Part shown: positions 17,222-26,496 of the stretch, in pieces
Numbering within the stretch: position 1 is the stretch's first letter
Layout: the number at the start of each line of letters is the position of its first letter
Assembly (NCBI GenBank): GCA_050952225.1
Contig: JBMNKL010000003.1
Coordinates: 682,001 to 746,000 of the forward strand
Length of the DNA: 64,000 nucleotides
Source of the DNA: JBMNKL01 sp050952225
GTDB lineage: Bacteria > Bacillota > Clostridia > Acetivibrionales > DTU013
Reading direction: 5' to 3'
The notes under the pieces: generated by a model
Database searches by the model: none
Told to the model about the DNA's origin: nothing
Seen by the model: the letters and a program-made list of their open reading frames with translations, nothing else
Made by a program: the position numbers and the translations under genes

Positions 17222-18310
17222 TCAGGGACCTTTTTCGTTTATAAAAGGCATTGGCTTATAGCTGCTGACGCCCATATACTTGGTCTCCATGCTATTGCTG
17301 GTACTAATGGTAACCCATGATTTGACCACCGCGCCGTCCATTCCTTCCAATATAATCTTTTCCTCGCCTGGCGCCAGTTCATGGTTGATTTTATATTGCA
17401 CCGGGGCTTTTCTTATTTCCACCACTTCATGTATCCACTTTACCTCCGGCCCTGGCTGGGTGCCGTAGATTGCCATGTACAGCACATTCCCCACGCCTTT
17501 GGCCCATATCATGATATCCGACTTCGTATCATTCATAAATTTTATATCTTTAGAGCCGTACGATACCGTCGCGTCCTGCCCGTATGGGACATAAGGCACC
17601 GGCATGCCGTGGTTGTGCCTTTCGACTATTTTAAGATTCGCAAGCACTGCGACATTATAAAGAGTAGACGCTATTTTACACACACCGCCGCCTATTGTCT
17701 CAGTAAGCGTCGTACCAATATACGTAGGCCCTTTTTCGAACCCCTTTTCTTCGGTATACGGTCCTATCGAAGCATTTTGGGAAAATATATCTCCAGGTTT
17801 TACTACTGTGCCGGCTAATAGGCTTGCAGCCAGATGTACATTATATTCTTCCCCCGGAAGCGGATCCTTCAACACCGTCCTGTAGCCTCCCAACAGTACA
17901 TTGGTGCCGTTTCTGAGCCTGGCCTTGATGAACTCGTCGTCATTTTCCCAGGGCATCTCGTCGGCAGGACCCGAAACCAGGTCCGTACTAATACCCTCCT
18001 CAATTACATCTTCAGTACTGTAAAGTTCCCGCCATGAAAATGCTGCAGGTATGCATTCTGCTTCCATAGAAGAAATACCCCTTGCAGATTCAGCCGGCAC
18101 AAGTGCTGCAGTAAACACAGACCCTGCGGATACAGCAGGTGTAAACCTGTCGAATGCCACAGGTTCATGCCCGGAAAGCACAGCATGCACAGATCCTGAA
18201 CAAACAACATACATATTTCCTGTATGCATGTTCGTCGTTTGCATTGCCGTATGGGTTGCTGTAAAAGTAGTTAACAAAAATATACTTATTGCTTTTATGA
18301 GTTTCATCAT
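17222..18310 (-). CDS. VanW family protein, secreted
   Basis: A 362-residue protein whose C-terminal half is a VanW domain: VKPGDIFSQNASIGPYTEEK, then IGGGVCKIASTLYNVAVLA and ERHNHGMPVPYVPYGQDATV. VanW-domain proteins are common on the surface of Clostridia, and their exact activity is unknown. An N-terminal hydrophobic segment (LIKAISIFLLTTFTATHTAM) is a likely signal peptide or anchor. I chose the ATG pair at 18308-18310 because it puts the signal at the N-terminus; the frame is open for another 108 codons upstream, but that part runs across the divergent gene at 18414. No clear SD precedes it, so the start is uncertain. Ala/Thr/Ser-rich linker sequence lies between the signal and the domain. 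Confidence 0.85.
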   Translation of the reverse strand: MMKLIKAISIFLLTTFTATHTAMQTTNMHTGNMYVVCSGSVHAVLSGHEPVAFDRFTPAVSAGSVFTAALVPAESARGISSMEAECIPAAFSWRELYSTEDVIEEGISTDLVSGPADEMPWENDDEFIKARLRNGTNVLLGGYRTVLKDPLPGEEYNVHLAASLLAGTVVKPGDIFSQNASIGPYTEEKGFEKGPTYIGTTLTETIGGGVCKIASTLYNVAVLANLKIVERHNHGMPVPYVPYGQDATVSYGSKDIKFMNDTKSDIMIWAKGVGNVLYMAIYGTQPGPEVKWIHEVVEIRKAPVQYKINHELAPGEEKIILEGMDGAVVKSWVTISTSNSMETKYMGVSSYKPMPFINEKGP

Positions 18311-18413
18311 GATGATATTTTTGTCCGTCTGCCTTAAAAAAAACCGATTAATATATTCCAGTAATAATATAAAGTTTATTTTCATATTGTCATTTGTGAA
18401 AGGATAGTAAAAA

Positions 18414-18857
18414 ATGGCATGCAAAAACGGAGGTCCTAAAAAAATGGTTGTGCTTATTTCACTGTTCGGCATGATTTGCTGGGGTGTTGCGCCTGTCTTT
18501 GCAAAAGCCGCGCTAAAAAACATTGACCCGGCAGCCGGGCTGGTACTCCGCACCATATTTGCAGCCAGCGTTGTATCCGGATGGGTTATCATAAGCGGCA
18601 GCTTCTCAAAAATTAACAGCATTCCGGCAGGCACATGGTGGCTGATTGGGACGGAAGCACTTCTCGCAACCCTGGTAGGGGACCTGGCATATTACGCCGC
18701 CTTGAAAAAAGGCGACGTATCGCTTGTCACGATCATCATGTCAAGTTCGCCTCTTATTACCATATTATGCTCCGCAGCGTTTTTCGGGGAACAAATAACA
18801 GCTGGCAGGCTGGCCGGCGCAATCCTGGTTGTTATAGGGATTATTTTAATTGTATAA
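18414..18857 (+). CDS. EamA-type small transporter (half-size DMT)
   Basis: A 147-residue membrane protein with four to five helices and one EamA repeat: FGMICWGVAPVFAKAALKNI near the N-terminus, GDLAYYAALKKGDVSLVTII, and GEQITAGRLAGAILVVIGII at the end. Full-length EamA proteins carry two such repeats; single-repeat members work as dimers. Substrates of the drug/metabolite superfamily vary, so none is assigned. Two possible starts both have SDs: ATG at 18414 after GAAAGGA and ATG at 18444 after GGAGG. It is one of the few plus-strand genes here, divergent from VanW and convergent with the ABC operon. Confidence 0.85.
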   Translation: MACKNGGPKKMVVLISLFGMICWGVAPVFAKAALKNIDPAAGLVLRTIFAASVVSGWVIISGSFSKINSIPAGTWWLIGTEALLATLVGDLAYYAALKKGDVSLVTIIMSSSPLITILCSAAFFGEQITAGRLAGAILVVIGIILIV

Positions 18858-18870
18858 AATAAAAACCATA

Positions 18871-18890
18871 TCACCGGGGGTTTTCCCCTG
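18871..18890. terminator. Short bidirectional terminator between convergent genes
   Basis: TCACCGGGG and CCCCTGA pair around GTTTT between the EamA gene and the end of the ABC permease. The stem is short and overlaps the permease 3' end closely. Confidence 0.4.
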
Positions 18891-18891
18891 A

Positions 18892-20106
18892 TTACTCATA
18901 CCTGAGCGATTCGATCGGATCCAGGTCAGCGGCCCGTTTCGCCGGGTAAACTCCGAAGATAATGCCCAGGACAACCGACCCCAGGAAAGCAAGTATAATT
19001 ACCGGCAGGTCCACAACCGGAGGTATTTTTATCATCGCGGATATAATACCGCCCGCGATAATTCCCAGAAAAATGCCTATAATGCCGCTGATACCGGTCA
19101 TTATGATTGATTCCGTGAGAAATTGGAGAACTATGTCCTTTTTCTGTGCGCCCAGCGCCTTTCTTATCCCGATTTCCCTTATTCTTTCGGTCACGGAGAC
19201 AAGCAATATGTTAACAATTCCAATACCGCCGACAACAAGCGTTATAAGCGCAATTACAAGCAATATCGATGAGACCACTCCCAGCACGTCGCCAACCGCT
19301 TTTTGTATGTCGGCCGAGTTTTGCGCTAAGTAAATGTCCTTGCCGCCATGCTTCAACTCAAGATATTTGACAATCCTGTCTCCGACTTCGCGCAGCTTAT
19401 CTTTTTCCACCAGCGTGACATCAATTGAGGCCAGCCTTTCACTGTTAGGATATATGGACTGGAATGTCGTAATAGGCATGAATATTATCGCAGGTATCAA
19501 GTCACTGCTGAGCATGCCTTCAAATACATCGTCACCGCTACTCATCACGCCGATTACCTTAAGAGAAACGGTGTTCCCGGAAGAGGTCTTCAGTTGTATC
19601 ATTTCACCGACTATATCCTGCCCTTCGTTGTAGAACTTTTTAACGAAAAGCTCATCCACAACTACCACCTTGCTCCTCCTGGATACGTCAAATTCGTTTA
19701 TAAAACGCCCGTATACCATCTCGATAAGGCCGAAATTCTTGAACTGGGACGACACGCCCATAACAGCGGCATCTTTTGTTTTATCACCGATTCTCAGTAC
19801 GCCGCTTTTTTGTATGTATGTGGAGATGTTTTTTATTTCGGGCGCGATTTCCCTAACGTAATCCATGTCCTTCAGCGTCAGCCATTCCTTTTTTTCAACG
19901 GTGCGATTCTTATAAGTGATACTGATGGTATTTGCCCCTATCTTTTCAAACTGAACGTTCATGTATCCCTGCGTGGCGCTGCTGAGGGCCATGATGGTAA
20001 TAATGGAGAATACACCCATCACTATTCCGAGCATTGTTAAAAATGAACGGAGTTTATTTACTTTCAGGCTGTCAAAAGCCTGCTTGAAACATTCGGAAAA
20101 ATTCAT
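18892..20106 (-). CDS. ABC transporter permease, MacB/FtsX type
   Basis: A 404-residue MacB-type permease: one helix near the N-terminus (LRSFLTMLGIVMGVFSIITI), a large extracytoplasmic domain (residues 45-270), then three helices with the FtsX signature (IREIGIRKALGAQKKDIVLQ). It is the last gene of the operon ATPase > Yip1 > adaptor > permease. These systems export peptides, lipids or antimicrobials, or sense envelope stress, by mechanotransmission rather than passage through the membrane domain. The ATPase partner is encoded at 22306. The substrate is unknown. Confidence 0.92.
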   Translation of the reverse strand: MNFSECFKQAFDSLKVNKLRSFLTMLGIVMGVFSIITIMALSSATQGYMNVQFEKIGANTISITYKNRTVEKKEWLTLKDMDYVREIAPEIKNISTYIQKSGVLRIGDKTKDAAVMGVSSQFKNFGLIEMVYGRFINEFDVSRRSKVVVVDELFVKKFYNEGQDIVGEMIQLKTSSGNTVSLKVIGVMSSGDDVFEGMLSSDLIPAIIFMPITTFQSIYPNSERLASIDVTLVEKDKLREVGDRIVKYLELKHGGKDIYLAQNSADIQKAVGDVLGVVSSILLVIALITLVVGGIGIVNILLVSVTERIREIGIRKALGAQKKDIVLQFLTESIIMTGISGIIGIFLGIIAGGIISAMIKIPPVVDLPVIILAFLGSVVLGIIFGVYPAKRAADLDPIESLRYE

Positions 20107-20148
20107 GCCTGTACCCCTCTTTTTTTCGTGCTGTAAAAATCCGGCTGT

Positions 20149-21411
20149 TTACTCCTTAACCTTTACACGCATCCCGTCCCTGTAGCTTGGCTGCGGATCA
20201 ATCACTACAAGGTCGCCTTCATTAAGCCCGTCAAGTATCTCGACATACATATCCGAATTAATGCCGACGTTAACTTGCCTTTTGTTCATGGTCAGCTTGT
20301 CTTCATCGATTACGAATACCATGAAGTTATTATCCTTGTCAGGCGTAATCGCCTCCATTGGCGCCAGCATGACATCTTTCCTCGTTATAGCCGCTATCTC
20401 GCAAGTCACGTTCAAACCGGGCTTTAGCACGTCGCCTGCCCCGTCAATATCTATAACCACTTCGACGACCGTTTCGTTTCCGCTTGCCGTCATATTTGTC
20501 ACCGCCACCGGGGAAACGCTTTTCACGCTTCCGGTTACTTCGGTATCCTCGCTTATTGCATCTCCGGTTATCCTGACCAGCTGTCCTTTGGCAATATTTT
20601 TAATATCATACTCATTAATCCTGGCTCTTACCTGGAGCTTATCCGGATTAATCACCTTGTAAGCAGGCTGCATGCTGGTTGTAAAGGCTCCTTCCTGTAC
20701 GTTGACATTAGCTATCACCCCGTCAATAGGGCTTTTGCATTCATTTTCAATCGTGGCGATTTTCTTCTCCAGGTTGGATATCTGTATATCCAATACTTTA
20801 ATGCTGTCTTCCGCCGATTTTATAGAATTTTTTCTATTTTCAACCGCAGCGGCATATGCTATTCTGGCATTTTTTAAACCGTTTACACCCGATTCCGCCT
20901 CTTTAAAATTCTTTTCCGACATTTCCAATTCCGCCTTGGATATTGCGTTCGCTTCGTATAACACCTTGTTATCTTCATAAGCCTTTTTCGCATCTTCATA
21001 ATTGCGCTCTGCAGCTTTCAGATTGTTATACGCTCTTTCCACCTCGGCATCAAGCACCTTTGATTCAAGTGACATCTGCTTGGTGTTCCTGTTCACTTTC
21101 GAAGCCTCCAGCTCCGAATACAAAGCGCTCAAATCCAATTCTAGTATCTGCTGTCCCTTCGATACTTTTTGCCCTTCCTCCGCGAGTACTTTTAATACTT
21201 TTAGCGGCGTATCGAAAAAGATCTCGGCTTTTTCAACTTCTTCAACAACCCCGTCCGAGGATATGGTCGACGAAATCTCTCCCTTTTCAATTCTTGCTGC
21301 TCCAACCTGCACGGCATTGCCGGAAGAACCGGCCGCCCTTATGATACCCGTGATTATAAGGGCCGCTGCAGATATGCCTGCGATCCCCCCGATAATTACC
21401 TTTCTTTTCAT
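20149..21411 (-). CDS. Membrane-fusion (HlyD/RND-type) periplasmic adaptor subunit
   Basis: A 420-residue adaptor with one N-terminal anchor helix (IIGGIAGISAAALIITGII). A split lipoyl/barrel-sandwich domain follows (KVSKGQQILELDLSALYSEL and SPIDGVIANVNVQEGAF) around a long coiled coil (residues 110-225), then a beta-barrel part. In Gram-positive bacteria such adaptors accompany MacB-like permeases and probably span the cell wall. It lies 42 nt upstream of the permease. Start ATG at 21411 is preceded by GGAGG. Confidence 0.92.
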   Translation of the reverse strand: MKRKVIIGGIAGISAAALIITGIIRAAGSSGNAVQVGAARIEKGEISSTISSDGVVEEVEKAEIFFDTPLKVLKVLAEEGQKVSKGQQILELDLSALYSELEASKVNRNTKQMSLESKVLDAEVERAYNNLKAAERNYEDAKKAYEDNKVLYEANAISKAELEMSEKNFKEAESGVNGLKNARIAYAAAVENRKNSIKSAEDSIKVLDIQISNLEKKIATIENECKSPIDGVIANVNVQEGAFTTSMQPAYKVINPDKLQVRARINEYDIKNIAKGQLVRITGDAISEDTEVTGSVKSVSPVAVTNMTASGNETVVEVVIDIDGAGDVLKPGLNVTCEIAAITRKDVMLAPMEAITPDKDNNFMVFVIDEDKLTMNKRQVNVGINSDMYVEILDGLNEGDLVVIDPQPSYRDGMRVKVKE

Positions 21412-21486
21412 CGTAAAACCTCCGCAAAATGTCTTCTCTCTGTATATATTAGTCTAATGCCTGCATCGCCGCCTGAATCACCGGCT

Positions 21487-22230
21487 TTATTGCAAGACCG
21501 CCACACCGGCCACGTTTAAAATCATGCCGATTACGAATATTCCTGCCACCACACTATATACGTATTCCTTTTTCAATTTGCTAACCTCGGCGAGCCCGAT
21601 TGCCAAAACGGCATAACTCCATATGGCTACGATGTCAAGACAGGCCAATAAGGTATAAAGAGCGGTGCCGCCCATATCGGCAGGCGCTAGCATCGCCAGG
21701 CTGGTAAGGCGGACATCGTCATGCAGGCTTCCCGTAACATATGATATCGGTATGCAAAGCAGTGTATATAATACTATTATCAAATTGGCATGGACCACGA
21801 CTGAAAGGTATGCTTTAAATTTACCCTGCCCGCCCATCAATTTCAATATGACAAAGAAAACAAGAGCTGTAATTAACATCGATAATGCCATCGTCAGCGG
21901 AGTACCAATCAACCCCGCTCTAACTGATGTCGGCAGGGTCGCCTCAACCATTTCGGGCGTCATCTCAAGCCCAAAGCTCTTGTAAAACCCGGAATCCATC
22001 TGGCTAAGCACTGCCTCCCGAAGCATATCGGTATACAGGGGCAGTCTTGTCAAATACAATATTAGCTTCGCCAGGGCAACGGCTATCAATCCGAAAAGCA
22101 CCCTCGGCCTTTCAGCCAACTCCGCCGCCAACCTGCCCGGTGAAGTGAATACCCACAACAATCTTTTGAAAAAGCCCGGCTTTTTATACTCAATTGCCTC
22201 GTTAACGTTTTCAGCCCGGATATCAGACAT
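21487..22230 (-). CDS. Yip1-domain membrane protein
   Basis: A 247-residue protein with about five helices after a soluble N-terminal stretch (GFFKRLLWVFTSPGRLAAEL), the usual opening of bacterial YIP1-family proteins. The function of these proteins is not established. It sits inside the ABC export operon, between ATPase and adaptor, and is probably translated with them. This suggests a role in assembly or in supplying the exporter's substrate, which is inference. Confidence 0.8.
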   Translation of the reverse strand: MSDIRAENVNEAIEYKKPGFFKRLLWVFTSPGRLAAELAERPRVLFGLIAVALAKLILYLTRLPLYTDMLREAVLSQMDSGFYKSFGLEMTPEMVEATLPTSVRAGLIGTPLTMALSMLITALVFFVILKLMGGQGKFKAYLSVVVHANLIIVLYTLLCIPISYVTGSLHDDVRLTSLAMLAPADMGGTALYTLLACLDIVAIWSYAVLAIGLAEVSKLKKEYVYSVVAGIFVIGMILNVAGVAVLQ

Positions 22231-22305
22231 GCCATCAACCTCTTTCCTCGTTTTATTTTCGGTGATAAAACCCTCCAGGTACTTGGTATCACCTTATAAT
22301 ATATC

Positions 22306-23040
22306 TCAGCTAACTGCCTGCGATTTTAATTTCTTTATGATTTCCCTTGCATCGACCGGATTGTCAACCTTCTCGTCACTTATTATCAAACCGTCCCTAA
22401 ACCTTATGATTCTATTTGTATGCTCGGCTATATCCGGCTCGTGGGTCACGACAATTATCGTAACACCTTCCCTGTTCAACTCCTGGAATACTGCCATGAT
22501 ATCCTCCCCCGAAGCAGTATCCAGGTTGCCAGTGGGTTCGTCCGCCAGTATAATAGCCGGATTGTTAACCAGGGCTCTTGCTATCGCAACCCTTTGCTTT
22601 TGCCCGCCTGACAGTTCATTCGGTTTATGGTCCATCCTGTCTGTAAGGTTGACCCTCTCCAGAGCTTCAATTGCCTTTGCCCTGCGTTCTTTCCTGCCCA
22701 GTCCGGCGTAAACAAGGGGTATTTCAACATTTTGCAGTGCCGTTATCCTTGGAAGCAGGTTAAAAGACTGAAATACAAAGCCAATCTTTTTGTTTCGTAT
22801 CCTGGCAAGCTGGACATCGTCCATTTTTGAAATATTTATGCCTTCAAGCTCATAATGGCCGCTTGTCGCCCTGTCAAGGCACCCGATTATATTCATGAGG
22901 GTTGATTTTCCGGAGCCTGAAGGCCCCATGATGGAAACAAGTTCACCATTATCAATATCCAGGTTGACATTTTTCAAGGCTTCAACCTGGATTTTCCCTG
23001 TGTCATATATCTTTCCTATATCCCTCATTTTTATAATCAT
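22306..23040 (-). CDS. ABC transporter ATP-binding protein, MacB/LolD type
   Basis: A 244-residue nucleotide-binding domain: Walker A GPSGSGKST at residues 39-47, Q-loop in FVFQSFNLLPRIT, signature LSGGQKQRVAIARAL, Walker B AIILADEPTGNLD and the switch histidine in VVTHEPDIAEH. The LLPRITALQNVEIPLVYAG segment is typical of the LolD/MacB group that works with FtsX-like permeases. SD GGATGGGAG lies 4 nt before ATG. It is the first gene of the four-gene operon. Confidence 0.95.
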   Translation of the reverse strand: MIIKMRDIGKIYDTGKIQVEALKNVNLDIDNGELVSIMGPSGSGKSTLMNIIGCLDRATSGHYELEGINISKMDDVQLARIRNKKIGFVFQSFNLLPRITALQNVEIPLVYAGLGRKERRAKAIEALERVNLTDRMDHKPNELSGGQKQRVAIARALVNNPAIILADEPTGNLDTASGEDIMAVFQELNREGVTIIVVTHEPDIAEHTNRIIRFRDGLIISDEKVDNPVDAREIIKKLKSQAVS

Positions 23041-23153
23041 GGGACTCCCATCCTTTTACTTTAGTTTTTCCAAAATGCCTGTAATGCATTGCTTGCACTT
23101 TGCAAACAAAACACCATAATTATTTACGACTAATATTTGAAAATGTCTTTTTT

Positions 23154-24101
23154 TTAGAAAGTTTTTTCGCTACCCATATTAAAATATTCCGTGGCCGCCC
23201 GAATATCCCTGACAATCTGTTCCGACAGTTCACTGGCGCTTTTAAATTTCTTTTCGTTGCGCAGCTTGGTGAGAAAAAACACTTCAATATCTGATTTATA
23301 AATATCCTTATCGAAATTTAAAATGTGTGTTTCGACACTAATTCTTGATTCGCCCCCGAATGTCGGCTTCACCCCGATATTTGTCAAACTACCGTAAAAC
23401 TCACCGTTATACAGCGTCCTGGTTATATATACTCCATTGCCGGGCATGATAAGGTATTCCTCCGGGTACAGGTTTGCCGTGGGAAAACCGATCCGCCTGC
23501 CAATGCGTGTCCCGTCGGTAACTTTCCCGGTAATGGAATAATGCCTTCCCAAAAGCTTAAAAACCCCCTCCATGTCTCCCCTGGCCACGTATTTCCGTAT
23601 TGCCGTGCTGCTGACTATTTCATTATCCACCTTTACTGGAGGAATAATAATCACTTTAAATTTATACCTTTTACCCATTTCCTCAAGCAAGTTTACATCT
23701 CCCTGCCCCTTGTAGCCAAACCTGTAGTTGAAACCGGCCACGGCTATTCTCGCCCTGAGTTTGCCAAGCAGGATTTCCCTGACAAAATTTTCAGGGCTTG
23801 TCCTGGAAAAGTTTTCGTCAAACTCATCAAAATAAACATAGTCCAGCGCTGTTTCGCCCAAAAGCCGGATTCTTTTGCTTGTGGTCGTCAAGAGGCTGTT
23901 AAACAGCTTCTTCCTTAGAATATTTCCGGGATGGCTGGTAAAAGTGTAAATTACCGACTTCAGGTTATGTATCCTGGCTTCGGATATCAATGTATTAATA
24001 AGTGCCATATGCCCGACATGCAGCCCGTCAAAGCTGCCAAGGCCAACAGCTGTGGCTTGTTCGTCAAAAGTTTTGTTTTTGTTCCCAAATATTGCTATCA
24101 A
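23154..24101 (-). CDS. ribF: Bifunctional riboflavin kinase / FAD synthetase RibF
   Basis: Makes FMN from riboflavin and FAD from FMN. The N-terminal nucleotidyltransferase domain has GLGSFDGLHVGHMALI near residue 22, and the C-terminal kinase domain has GTRIGRRIGFPTANLYP near residue 200. At 315 residues it is of normal length. It ends the long translation operon: truB lies 61 nt upstream, as is usual in Firmicutes. No FMN riboswitch was seen upstream, which fits its position inside an operon. Confidence 0.95.
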   Translation of the reverse strand: MIAIFGNKNKTFDEQATAVGLGSFDGLHVGHMALINTLISEARIHNLKSVIYTFTSHPGNILRKKLFNSLLTTTSKRIRLLGETALDYVYFDEFDENFSRTSPENFVREILLGKLRARIAVAGFNYRFGYKGQGDVNLLEEMGKRYKFKVIIIPPVKVDNEIVSSTAIRKYVARGDMEGVFKLLGRHYSITGKVTDGTRIGRRIGFPTANLYPEEYLIMPGNGVYITRTLYNGEFYGSLTNIGVKPTFGGESRISVETHILNFDKDIYKSDIEVFFLTKLRNEKKFKSASELSEQIVRDIRAATEYFNMGSEKTF

Positions 24102-24162
24102 TTTACTGACCCCGCTCAGGCTGCCATTTTGGCCTTTTTATATTCATTGCCATTGCTGACAG

Positions 24163-25056
24163 CTAGAAAAATTTCCTTACTTTTAAAAACATGCCCTTCC
24201 TTGTTTTTTGCACGGTTCCTATCGCGATAAATTCCCCTCCGGCACCATATACCCGGAGCAAAGAACCTGCACTGGACGGTACGTTGTCAATTCTCACGCT
24301 CATCCCGTTCCTGAACTTTTTTTCCAGTCCTTCATCAAGCGCGTACGAAGCAAAATCCGGGAATACCGAATCCAAAGGTATAAAAGCGTTCTCTTCCTTC
24401 CCTTCATCTTTTAACCGCGCCAGTTCCTCCAGTGTAATGGAGCCGTTAATGTCAAACGGGCCTGCCCGCTTTCTCAGCAAAAACGACATATGTCCGCCGC
24501 AGCCCAGCCTCTCTCCGATATCGGCGCATAATGTTCTTATATACGTTCCTTTCGAACAATGCACGTCCATCAGGACCCTTACACCGTCCGACCTGTCAAT
24601 ATCAACAATTTCGGCCGAGTATATCTCTACCTTCCTTGGCGGACGATCTACTTTCCTGCCTTCCCTGGCGAGTTCGTACAGCTTTTTCCCGCCGATTTTC
24701 AACGCTGAGTACATTGGCGGCGTCTGCATATACTTGCCGACAAATGACCGCACCGCCGATTCAATCTCCGAATCGGAGCATTCCGGCATATCCTTCGAAA
24801 GAATTTCTCCCGAAACATCCTGCGTATCCGTTGTAATACCAAGCGTAAGCTCTGTGCGGTAATGTTTGTCCTTTTCTATGAGAAATTCGACCGCTCCTGT
24901 TGCTTTTCCAACACAGACCGGCAAAACGCCGGCCGCCATCGGGTCCAATGTTCCTGCATGACCGATCCTCTTTATGCCCAGGAGCCTTCGCAAATAGGCA
25001 ACCACATCAAAAGACGTCATGCCGGGAGGCTTTAAGATATTAATTATCCCGTTCAT
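24163..25056 (-). CDS. truB: tRNA pseudouridine(55) synthase TruB
   Basis: Converts U55 of tRNA to pseudouridine. The opening NGIINILKPPGMTSFDVVAY and the catalytic motif GHAGTLDPMAAGVLPVCVG (Asp about residue 38) are typical, and a PUA-like C-terminal region ends in TVQKTRKGMFLKVRKFF. The length of 297 is normal. It overlaps the end of nrnA by 17 nt, so translation is probably coupled. Confidence 0.96.
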   Translation of the reverse strand: MNGIINILKPPGMTSFDVVAYLRRLLGIKRIGHAGTLDPMAAGVLPVCVGKATGAVEFLIEKDKHYRTELTLGITTDTQDVSGEILSKDMPECSDSEIESAVRSFVGKYMQTPPMYSALKIGGKKLYELAREGRKVDRPPRKVEIYSAEIVDIDRSDGVRVLMDVHCSKGTYIRTLCADIGERLGCGGHMSFLLRKRAGPFDINGSITLEELARLKDEGKEENAFIPLDSVFPDFASYALDEGLEKKFRNGMSVRIDNVPSSAGSLLRVYGAGGEFIAIGTVQKTRKGMFLKVRKFF

Positions 25057-26011
25057 TTACGAGCGCTTCCTTCAAATCCTTTATCAGCATTTCCTTCACC
25101 TGCACAAGGCTCCCGCCGGTAGTGAAACCGGCTGCGCATTTATGCCCGCCGCCTGAGTACTTTCCGGCAATAGCCGATACGTCCACGTGCGAATTGGAAC
25201 GAAGGTTGACCTTTATAGCGTCTTTGTCTGTCTGCCTGAGCATGGCTGCCACTTCGACGCCCCTGATATTTTTTGCCGTATTGATAATCCCGTCGCTGTC
25301 AGCCTCCGACGCTCCCGTATTTATGATATCTTCGCCGGAAATAGCCATAATGGCTATCTTGCCGTTTTCCAGCAATTCCAGGGACTGAATGGCGGCCCCC
25401 ATAAGTTTCACCTTGCCGCTGGATGTGCTGTCAAACACCTTCTGAGATATGCCGGCAAAATCAATGCCGGTTTCAAGCAGTTCAGCGGCAATCCTGTGGG
25501 TCAGCGGAGTAGTGTTTCCGTACCTGAATCCGCCCGTGTCCGTCGATATGGCTACGTAAAGGCATTCGGCAGTATTCTTATCAGGCTTTTGACCCAGGCG
25601 TTTCATCAGTTCATATATTATTTCTCCCGTTGCAGATGAATTGACGTCTACGTAATTTAAGTCCGCAAATTGCGTGTTTGTAAGATGATGGTCGATATTG
25701 ACGGACTTAGGCGCACGGCTGAATATTTCATTCCTCGAACCCAGCCTTTCCAGGTCCCCGCAATCCAATGCCACTGCCAGGTCAAAGCCGCATTTTTCAT
25801 CAACGCTTGCGCAGCATAATTCTCTTCCCGGCAAAAATTCATATATGTAAGGGATCTCCTCTTCCATCAGCACCTTTGCCTTTTTACCCATGCGGCTCAA
25901 AACAAGCGCAAGCGCAAAAGAAGATCCTATCGCGTCTCCGTCCGCCGCTTCATGGGGCAATATCACTATGCTTTCCGATGTTTTCAATTCCGAAACTATC
26001 CTGTCCAGCAA
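25040..26011 (-). CDS. nrnA: Bifunctional oligoribonuclease / PAP phosphatase NrnA (DHH/DHHA1)
   Basis: Degrades short oligoribonucleotides and dephosphorylates 3'-phosphoadenosine 5'-phosphate. Motifs include AADGDAIGSSFAL (residue 22), DCGD (about 89), the DHH in SVNIDHHLTNTQFAD, and the DHHA1 GGGHKCAAGF near residue 290. The 323-residue length is normal. It lies between rbfA and truB, the standard Firmicutes position. Confidence 0.95.
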   Translation of the reverse strand: MLDRIVSELKTSESIVILPHEAADGDAIGSSFALALVLSRMGKKAKVLMEEEIPYIYEFLPGRELCCASVDEKCGFDLAVALDCGDLERLGSRNEIFSRAPKSVNIDHHLTNTQFADLNYVDVNSSATGEIIYELMKRLGQKPDKNTAECLYVAISTDTGGFRYGNTTPLTHRIAAELLETGIDFAGISQKVFDSTSSGKVKLMGAAIQSLELLENGKIAIMAISGEDIINTGASEADSDGIINTAKNIRGVEVAAMLRQTDKDAIKVNLRSNSHVDVSAIAGKYSGGGHKCAAGFTTGGSLVQVKEMLIKDLKEALVNERDN

Positions 26012-26023
26012 AAGCGTTTCCTC

Positions 26024-26368
26024 CTATTTGCCCTGTAGCGTATCATCAATCAGTTTTGTAATATACATTCCGCGCTCTATTGAATTATCCAGTTCAAAAA
26101 TGACCTCCGGCGTATATCTTAGCTGAAGCCTTTGTCCTATTTCACGCCGGACAAAACCGGCTGCGTTTTTCAGGGCCTGAAGGGCACTTTTTTTATCATC
26201 ATCCGTTCCCAGCACGCTTACATATACCTTTGCGTAACGCAAATCTCTCGTTACTTCGGCTTCCGTTACGCTTATCATTTGAGGCAGCCTCGGATCTTTC
26301 AGCTCGTTTTGAATTATATCGCTCACTTCTTTTTTCACTTGTTCCGATATCCTACCAATCCTGTCCAC
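26024..26368 (-). CDS. rbfA: Ribosome-binding factor A
   Basis: Helps mature the 30S subunit at low temperature and binds near helix 1 of 16S rRNA. The KH-like fold is shown by VTRDLRYAKVYVSVLG and FELDNSIERGMYITKLID. The family normally opens with DRIGRISEQ, which here follows a GTG at 26368 with GGGAG 8 nt upstream, giving 114 residues. A longer frame from 26404 would add a non-family basic leader. It lies about 130 nt after infB. Confidence 0.94.
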   Translation of the reverse strand: MDRIGRISEQVKKEVSDIIQNELKDPRLPQMISVTEAEVTRDLRYAKVYVSVLGTDDDKKSALQALKNAAGFVRREIGQRLQLRYTPEVIFELDNSIERGMYITKLIDDTLQGK

Positions 26369-26496
26369 TACTATCACTCCCGCCGACTTTCTCTGCCTGT
26401 GCAAGAAGCCGGGCGGACATGCGAGCCTCCGTCCGGCCTCTTGTCAGGTAAACTCCCTGTTTTTTCGATATAAAATCCGTTTGTCCGGAGTTTTGT

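Noticed and set aside
18311..18634. Upstream extension of the VanW gene
   Set aside because: The extra 108 codons have no signal or SD and overlap the divergent EamA gene.
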